Source: Paraspadella gotoi (taxonomy: Eukaryota > Chaetognatha). Taken from it: a stretch of DNA of 64,000 bases. The notes beneath the pieces were generated by a model, which was not told the DNA's origin, searched no databases, and saw nothing but the letters and a program-made list of their open reading frames with translations. The stretch covers positions 20,275,476-20,339,475 of the forward strand of contig CM119267.1 in assembly GCA_051294375.1 (NCBI GenBank), read 5' to 3'. Every line of letters starts with the position of its first letter. The stretch's first letter is position 1. The position numbers were made by a program, and so were the translations under genes. Shown piece after piece: positions 51,861 to 64,000 of this stretch.

Positions 51861-53163
51861 ATGCCCCATCGCTCCCCGAAACGTGGCGTCGGATCGACAG
51901 GCCGTCGCCGTTGCACGTCTCCGAACAATTCCGGGACGTTCAACCTCCTTTAAGGAGGTGGTCGACTCTATCGTTTCCGTCACCCCGTCCTTCGTAGACC
52001 GCCATGACGGAAACTGTCACCGGAGACGCTTTTTGAGACGCGTGGAATCCGTCTTCAACCGGCCGTCAGTGAGGTCGAAGAACCGCCCGCGGTGTCGCGT
52101 CCGACGGATCCCGCTTCAAACGTCGCTCAATTCGCACGACTCAAAACGGTCGTTCGCCGGCGTCGAAAGTCGCCTTCGCGCCGTCTCGAACCCGACACAT
52201 CGACGGATCAGCGTTTCTTTGGGCGAAAAAGGCGACGGGTGAAATCGCGATCAAATCGGTTTTTCCGTCGACGCCGATCGAGCTTCGATTCGTCGACGGC
52301 AAATCTCAGCTCGATACGCTAGACTCGCGGCGCTGAGGCGTCGTGCGCGGCGAGCGAGTTTCGCCGGAAAAATCTATATCGATGGGACATCGACGACGAA
52401 TCGTGACGAAAACCCAGCGGAGGCGAGACAACGCAGGATGATCGAGGACCCCTCCCGGGGAGACTTTCGTAGTGATATCGCGAGAATTAGAAGGCAAATC
52501 GTCCACTGAGATCCCGTTCCATCGGAGTCCGACGAGGGGCTTTGAAGAAACGATTCCAAGTCTAGACCGCCGACGAAAGCTGTGGCATTGGCGAAATCGG
52601 CGATGCGGAAGGAAGAGCGACGCTGGCTTTGCGAAAAGACGCGACGATGACGAAGGAAACGTTTGCTACTACTCGATCAAGTTTTAGCGCGTCTGAAAAG
52701 GCGGGCCGAGGTTCAGACGAAAACCGGATCGGGAATGGGAAAGTGGACGAGCCATTGTGGGACAAAGGCCTCACGTTCATTGGGCAGTGGCGACGTCTTT
52801 CGGACGAAGCCTTGAAGGGGGGAAAAATAACGATTTTGATGAAACCCTCACGGATCACAAAAATGACGAGCACAGTCGCGACGAGTCGCAGCGGAAAAAT
52901 GAGGAAAAGGAGACAGATCGAAGTCAACAGCTCATCTATCTCGTTGAAAGTATGGAGAAGCGCCGCTCCGCCGATTCGGTTTTGAGGAGAGATTGGTGGA
53001 GGCGACGCCGCTCCAATCATTCGAGAAGCCGACGTCGACGGTGGAAGGCTTCGATGCCAGCCTCCGAGACTCGAGTCGAATCGAAAGTCCAAGAAGACGA
53101 GAAAGGGAAAGGCAAAAGTTAAAGTTGGCAGTCAACTATGTAGAACTAGGTCTTTATTTTTAA
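51861..53163 (+). CDS. Charge-rich protein, unidentified, frame-broken
   Basis: A GC-rich region with coding character on +, in changing frames. Readable pieces in order: a basic segment (52060-52320, FARLKTVVRRRRKSPSRR); SARYARLAALRRRARRASF and EARQRRMIEDPSRGDFRS (about 52300-52500); ALAKSAMRKEERRWLCEK (about 52580-52640); DEPLWDKGLTFIGQWRRL (about 52745-52800); an acidic piece (KNDEHSRDESQRKNEEKE) leading to QLIYLVESMEKRRSA (about 52860-52970); and a C-terminal piece (FGFEERLVEATPLQSFEK ... LKLAVNYVELGLYF) to a stop at 53161-53163. Long Arg/Glu/Lys segments suggest coiled coil or disorder. The start and any introns are unknown. A 176-codon minus frame (52562-53092) also exists, so strand is not fully certain. 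No family recognised. Confidence 0.4.
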
Positions 53164-54406
53164 TAACTAATAGTCGAATATTTTATGACAACTATTGTAC
53201 TTAATTTTCCTTTTAGAAATTCTGACCCTGGGCAAGAGAAAAATTGCAAAGGCCGAAACCCGATCCGACGAAAAGAAAGAAGTATCAGTTTGCGATAAGA
53301 AATAAGATTCGACCGAGAAAAGATATAAATTTAGTCTTAGACTTAGTTCTGAATGCAAATTCTTTACGATTTTGTTAATATTAGACGCCCGTGTTAGCTG
53401 AACGAATAATGAATTATTAACTACGATCCAATTACAAATGGAAATCAATTTTTATATGATATGGCAAATTATTCATTGCCTAAAAGTGATTTTTTTTTAA
53501 TAACTTTCACGCCTTTTTTTGGTAGATTTCGTTTCTGAAAATTTTTCGGAAAATAGTGCTAATTTAAATTTTGCCTCATTTATTTTAAAACGGAATTACA
53601 ATTTATTTATGCTAATGCAAGTGAGTTTTTTTTTTGTCTCACATTATTTAGCATGGTATAAGAAAGTTAAATAGCTCGTTTTTTAAGTTGTTTCGAGGGC
53701 CATTTTCGACTTCGTTTGATCAATATAATGAATACTTCCGAAAAGTTTCAACACTGACACATGATTGAAATCTTAATCTTAATTCTTAATCTTTATCTTA
53801 CATCTTAATCTAACGCCGGAGAACTTGCTGCCGTCGTCTGTTCAATCAGCAATATCGTCATGCCGATAAATGGTTGCTCATGTCGATGGCGCGAAAAAGT
53901 AAAACAAATACATACACTGTCTTGTGTACTTGGTTGAATGGTGATTTTCACGAAAAAAAAACGAACTTTTTTCCTCCAAGATAGTTTTCAAGTAAATTTT
54001 ACGAGAAAGATATCGAACGAAAACCTTGAAAAGTCGAGGACGAATGATCTTGAGAGAACTGAAGGAACTCTTTCTGATTTATTTAAAACAACCGGACGGA
54101 AATTTATAAAAAACTTACTTTCTCGGTTAGATACAAAATAATCAAAATCAACATTTTAATTTAGTTTTTATGGAATTATTATTTAAAAAAAAATAGTGCA
54201 TAAATCGTTAATGTACACAACTGTAATTTAATTGAATATTTTATGTCTTGAGTTACGAACTGCGCCGTATCCTAAAAATTCCGGATTTTATAAATTTGAA
54301 AAACCGGTCCGCTCAGCTGGGATAAGTCGTTTCTTCTCTCGAATTTCAATAACAAAGTTTGAAATTAATCTTTACTATTATAAACAATTTTTTAATCATT
54401 TTGGCA
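53164..54406. other. AT-rich intergenic
   Basis: Between the unidentified gene and the MITE-like repeat. No gene recognised; a small + frame at 53938-54141 has no signature. Confidence 0.5.
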
Positions 54407-54409
54407 AAA

Positions 54410-54567
54410 TTTTAACTTTCGCCGACTAGGGTTTTGGCGTTTTTTGAAAATTTTTTTTAAAATATTCATTTTTTAAAAAAAAATTACTAAAAATTATTAC
54501 TTATCTTCTAAACCTTTTAACCTTAACCACCCTAACCTTGAACCCCCGGTTCGGCGAAAGTAAAAAT
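54410..54567 (-). mobile_element. MITE-like element, copy 1
   Basis: A ~158-bp AT-rich element bounded by inverted repeats: TTTAACTTTCGCCGA at 54411-54425 and, reversed, TTCGGCGAAAGTAAAAA at 54550-54566 (one mismatch over 15). A related sequence in the opposite orientation lies at 62415-62565. It has no coding capacity. The inner part contains AACCTT/ACCCTAAC-rich text. A target-site duplication is not clear. Confidence 0.6.
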
Positions 54568-54853
54568 AACCCCAAAAATGTTTGGATATGTCGTCCCGGT
54601 CTCATGTAATCCCAGTTTCCCTAGCTGAAGTGCCGCAGGACAATAAATAGGCATTGGGGCATCCACTCACTCACTAACAAAGTTATAATTATTTTTTCGA
54701 GACGTCTGGTCCATATTAGATATATATCGCACAGTGGCATATATTCGTTATCTTTGTGTTCTTTGTTTATTATTTATTATAATCATGAAATCGAAATCCG
54801 TCATCTTTTATTAAAAGATATATCTTGAATAAATATTAATAATAAAAAACAAA
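54568..54853 (+). promoter_or_regulatory. Upstream region of the ABCC gene
   Basis: About 285 bp between the MITE-like repeat and the proposed ABCC start codon. It probably holds the 5' UTR and promoter. AT-rich; several TATA-like strings, none clearly placed. Confidence 0.3.
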
Positions 54854-60620
<5,767 letters not shown>

Positions 60621-61398
60621 GTGAGAATTTGATTTTTGTTGATTTTTCAGTATTTTTTGTTTTGTTTTCTTCAGTTATGAATAAATATTTTTAATTTTGA
60701 ATAATAAAATTGAATTCGTTGTTTTAAATTCGCGTGATTTCCTTTGTCGGAATAGTATACTGAGGGCGAGCTATATAATTAGTCGTAAGACCAAAGGCAT
60801 AAAAAAAATGGCTCATTTATTTAATGGTGTGGATTCATGTACATATACAAAACATGTAAGGAGACTAAAACAGATCTATCACAAAATCTACAAGCACGAG
60901 AAATTTAAGACCCAGTTAGAATAAATAAAGATAGATAAATAAAGTAAAATAAATAAAGTAATACAGCAAAAAAGAAAGATTTCGAGATTGTTAATATATT
61001 AATATAATTATGCGAGTCATGACTGACGTCGATGACTCAAATTAGTGGCATTGATTGCAACATTTTACGAAGACTAAATTTTTTTTTTTTAATTTTTATA
61101 GTTATTACAATAAAATATCCTTTTAATACTAAAAGTTTTACCTTAAGTTGTTCTCGAAATATTTTTTTATTTAATTTATGTCTTTTTATACAAGGAATAT
61201 GAAATTAAATCATTGTTTATGTTTGTTATCCTTGGCTGATGGGATCAACGAGGTAAAGCAAATTAAAATTAAACCTCGCACAATAAACAGTAAACGCGTA
61301 ACCCTTTGATTTGAAATCAGAGGTTCCCCCTCCCGCTCTCCATCGTAAACCAACTGCACGTTCACGGGTCAGTTTCGGCCAAACCCTGAGAATCTCCT
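60621..61398. other. Intergenic 3' of the ABCC gene
   Basis: AT-rich. AATAAA-like signals at about 60680 and 60703 could end the ABCC transcript. A 75-codon + frame (60697-60924) has no recognisable domain. Confidence 0.45.
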
Positions 61399-62152
61399 TT
61401 GCTTCTATCGTTGCGACTTTGTCGCACCGGTAAAAGTACGCCAGTCACACAATTTTTGCTGCCAGGAGGGAACAGTTTTGGATCAGAGTTTGCTCGTTGC
61501 GTTAATTCAAGCCCTTCGTCGGCACCACGAATCAGCACGACGGAAACCGTTGTAACTGTCCTCGCGGTTGCAAGGAACTTCGACGGTGTCTTTTTTGTCT
61601 TGGTTCCGTTCAAAGAGAAACAACCTTCCCAACAACAAACACCAAGCTCATTGACGATGCCGTTCAAGATAGCGAAAACTTTGCAGATCGAGATCGAACA
61701 GTCAAGGCGACGATTATCTCTGTTTCTCACACTGGTTGCTGTAACTGCTTCTGCTACAGACCGAGCGGGTCAAAGTGAAAACGTTTCTATGCCTTCATCT
61801 GAGAATATCGAGCGAAGCGTTCTGGCAGAAGTTTTCAGAAGAAAGTAACGTTGCTAGCGCCCGTCAACTCCTTTAAAGGTTCAAGAAAGGATGCGCTGCA
61901 GAACTTCAATTTTAGCGAATCGTGATAAATCATCCAAACGAAGTGTTGCAACAACCCGACCAATTTTTCCGTCCGAAAGACCCAACAAAGCCCCCCAAAA
62001 AATATATTCGTCGAGCAACCGTCCGCATCGCCCAGACTCAATATCGAAACGTGCGTAGGAATTCGGCAAAACGTCCGAGGCTTGGGGTTAATCCAAGTCG
62101 GCCGTTGTCAGAGGTGGGGACGGATTTAGGCGCCGAGGAAAATACAGCGTGA
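61399..62152 (+). CDS. Candidate coding region, unidentified
   Basis: Two overlapping-in-style + frames: 61399-61848 (about 149 codons, with ISTTETVVTVLAVARNF and KIAKTLQIEIEQSRRRLS) and 61922-62152 (about 76 codons, with RPKDPTKPPKKYIRRATV). In a window where true exons lose frame often, two adjacent frames could be one gene. The minus strand also has long frames here (61362-61730; 61835-62069), so the strand is not settled. No domain recognised. Confidence 0.25.
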
Positions 62153-62414
62153 AGGACGGGGAACGATAGGGCGGCGAGACGATGAGTTCGGAGACGATTA
62201 ACATCCGGGGTCGACGATCAATGGGCAATGGGAAAGTCGGCGTCATTTTTGCTGCCTTTTGTTGCAATAGTAATGGCCTTTTTTGGGGGAAAGAACTTTG
62301 TATTCGTCGTTTTCCTCAGATTCAAAAATAAACGATGTGATAAAGAGCTATGATTAAATAAAGCTTTCGTTTAATACAATAATAGTGACGGAAGACTAGT
62401 TAATACAGAATGTG

Positions 62415-62565
62415 TTAGGGAGGGGTTAAGGTTGTTTAGGTTAAAGGGTTTAAAGTTCGGGTAATTAAATAATAATTTTGTTAAAATTTTTGTTTAAAAA
62501 AGTAAATATTTTAAATAGTTTTACAAAAGACCGCAAAAACACGGCGGTCGGCGAAAATAAAATTT
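62415..62565 (+). mobile_element. MITE-like element, copy 2 (inverted relative to copy 1)
   Basis: Shares with the reverse complement of 54410-54567 the order GGTTAAGGTT, GGTTAAAGGGTTTAAAG, TAAAAAAGTAAATATTTTAA, an ACCGCAAAAACA-like piece and the terminal GTCGGCGAAAATAAAATTT (62547-62565). The other terminal repeat is not recognisable, so this copy is truncated or diverged. It lies on the other side of the ABCC gene. Confidence 0.5.
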
Positions 62566-62711
62566 AGCCGCAGAATGTAAATAGTAATTATTATTCTTGA
62601 TCCAAAATTGGTCAATTGTCATAGTTCAGTTTAAGACGAGCCAGTTTTTGTATCATTTTTAATTTAGTATTTCGTACATCAAACAATAAGGCCCAAAAAA
62701 ATTTCCGCAGG

Positions 62712-62974
62712 TTTTTTGTTGTTGAAAGTACTACCTACTCTATGTCTCTTCCTTCACCCTCTCTGTCTCCATCCGTCTTCATTGCCATCCTCTGTCTCCT
62801 GCGGATCGGCTCTCGTCGCGAGGGGCCTGGCCCTTCGCCGCTCGCAACCGGGAAAGCGTCGAGCGGAGGCGACGATTTATCGCGTCTGGCGGAATTGGCG
62901 AGGGTCAAGCGAAGACGGTAGATCAGCACTTTTGTTTTTCGTCGAGTTTTACGACTCGACAGATAGAGGGGCGA
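62712..62974 (+). CDS. Possible internal exon, unidentified
   Basis: GC-rich segment preceded by TTTCCGCAG (acceptor-like) and followed by GTGAGG (donor-like) at 62975. One + frame is open throughout (FLLLKVLPTLCLFLHPLC ... LLFFVEFYDSTDRGAR); another gives SVFIAILCLLRIGSRR and GDDLSRLAELARVKR. The splice-like ends are the main support. No family recognised. Confidence 0.25.
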
Positions 62975-63226
62975 GGTGAGGATGGGAAGAAACTAAAAAC
63001 TAGAAAAGATTTTGTTGAAAACTTTGGAATAGTTGAGTAAATTTAGGGACCTTTGCTTTATATTTACGGTTATCGTGCGAAATTTCGCTAGCTAATTTTT
63101 GAACTTTATTCCAAATTAAAACTAAGTAATTAAGAACTATTTTATTAACATAAAAGTCTCGACAAATGTTACACCGCTGGTTTTGTCTCCAAATAAAAAA
63201 AAAACCGTTGATAGACGTAGATTATT

Positions 63227-63800
63227 TTAAATAGCAAAAAATGATTCATTCCAATCCCTTGCAGGCACATCGAAACTCCAGGTCCACGCCTTGAAATATT
63301 TTATCGTGTCGAGTAATTTCGAAGACTTCGTATTTACGCTGAACCAGAGTCAAATCGGTTTAATTTTAGACAAAAAACACAAAATAATGAGAATTAAAAA
63401 TAAGAAAGTCACCTCTGGCTAAATTCCTTTCGGTATTTCGTCAACGGAGAACGTCAATATCGTCGTCCCTGGGACCGTAAGTTCCTACCATGTAGCTCTT
63501 CTTAATCGGTGGTGATTCCTTTTTTCTGGATCTCGTGGTGATACTAATTCCGAGACGATGCGCTCCTCTAAGCCGTGAACTCGAGCTGGATTCTGATAAT
63601 TATTGATGACAGTTAGAGATGAGCCAGTCAATTATTTGTTATTGGTTAAAAAATTCACGAATATGAGTCGGAAATTGACTAAAACTTTGACGAAACTTCT
63701 GAATTCCGACTCCTCTTTATAACGGAGAGAGGCGTCTCGCTGTCGAAGTCGACGCTCATTTCTTTACCGTCGAAGAGAAGCTTCAATGCTTCTGATCTTG
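63227..63800 (-). CDS. ARHGDI: Rho GDP-dissociation inhibitor (3' part), frame-disrupted
   Basis: Cytosolic chaperone that extracts prenylated Rho GTPases from membranes and blocks GDP release (known for the family). On the minus strand three exons can be read. First, about 63800-63697, ends in YKEESEFR, matching the family's KEGVEYR, after weaker LLFDGKEMSVDFDSE text. Second, 63592-63413: RIQLEFTA, EERIVS, YHHEIQKKGITTD, KKSYMVGTYGPRDDDIDVL, SVDEIPKGI and ARG(D); this is the isoprenyl-pocket beta-sandwich with the hallmark YMVGSYGPR-type strand. Third, 63338-63227: SVNTKSSKLLDTI, KAWTWSFDV and RDWNE, ending in a stop at 63227-63229, close to the usual C-terminus LSWEWNLTIKKDWKD. Splice signals CAG and GT fit at 63339, 63411, 63593 and 63695. 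At least four frame changes occur in the middle exon. The N-terminal regulatory arm is outside the window or unread. Confidence 0.8.
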
Positions 63801-64000
63801 AACGAGAGGATTATCCATTTGCATGGATCGAGAGACGATGTTTTAGTTTAATATTTTATAATTTGGAGAAAGCGAGATAAAGCCTATTCGAAAAAAGATG
63901 GCCCAAGAGAAAAATTACCTCGAGTGACCAAATAAAAATAGGTACACGATAGAACGACACAGATTATCTCGGATTTAAGTTTTAAATAAGACACGGATAT
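63801..64000. other. Right edge, probably RhoGDI intron
   Basis: AT-rich DNA upstream (minus-strand sense) of the first readable RhoGDI exon. No exon recognised before the window ends. Confidence 0.4.

Noticed and set aside
52562-53092. 176-codon minus frame
   Set aside because: Opposite a charge-rich + region whose pieces look more like a normal protein; kept only as the alternative strand for that gene.

Overview
The window looks like nuclear DNA of a compact-genome animal or close relative. Two conserved eukaryotic genes can be read: a multidrug-resistance-type ABC transporter (ABCC) at about 54.85-60.62 kb on +, and a Rho GDP-dissociation inhibitor (RhoGDI) at about 63.23-63.80 kb on -. 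Both have GC-rich exons split by short AT-rich introns, mostly 70-230 bp, with usable GT/AG ends. (CT)n/(GA)n, CTTT and GAC/GTC microsatellites are everywhere. There are no operons, ribosome binding sites, CRISPR arrays or prophage genes. I cannot name the species.

The assembly is rough. There are seven N runs, three of them exactly 25 N. Repeated copies of the same DNA differ mainly by scattered indels, and every recognisable gene changes frame many times while keeping its conserved residues. I read this mostly as uncorrected long-read error with too many deletions, so open reading frames underestimate the coding content. Pseudogenes cannot be excluded.

Layout. 1-11.37 kb: intergenic DNA with microsatellites, shuffled local duplications, hairpins and a 701-base gap. 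11.37-37.37 kb: one roughly 9-kb block present three times. Copy A (11.63-20.79 kb) and copy A' (21.08-30.07 kb) are inverted around a 286-bp spacer; partial copy A'' (30.09-37.37 kb) repeats A' in the same orientation. The spacer repeats the sequence just left of copy A, which suggests that the true locus may be a single block. Inside it are two acidic, protein-like reading frames of unknown identity. 37.4-46 kb: mostly intergenic, with microsatellites, a GC-rich island and a strong UUCG-loop hairpin. 46.3-50.9 kb: a degenerate repeat array followed by a ~0.95-kb minisatellite of a ~17-bp AT-rich unit. 51.9-53.2 kb: an unidentified charge-rich coding region. 54.4-62.6 kb: the ABCC gene, flanked by two copies in opposite orientation of a small MITE-like repeat. 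61.4-64 kb: candidate exons and the 3' part of the RhoGDI gene, which runs off the right edge.

The two recognised genes do not form a pathway. The transporter would export conjugated compounds across a membrane; RhoGDI would hold prenylated Rho GTPases in the cytosol. The most notable signal is the palindromic triplication, which needs to be separated into biology and assembly artefact.
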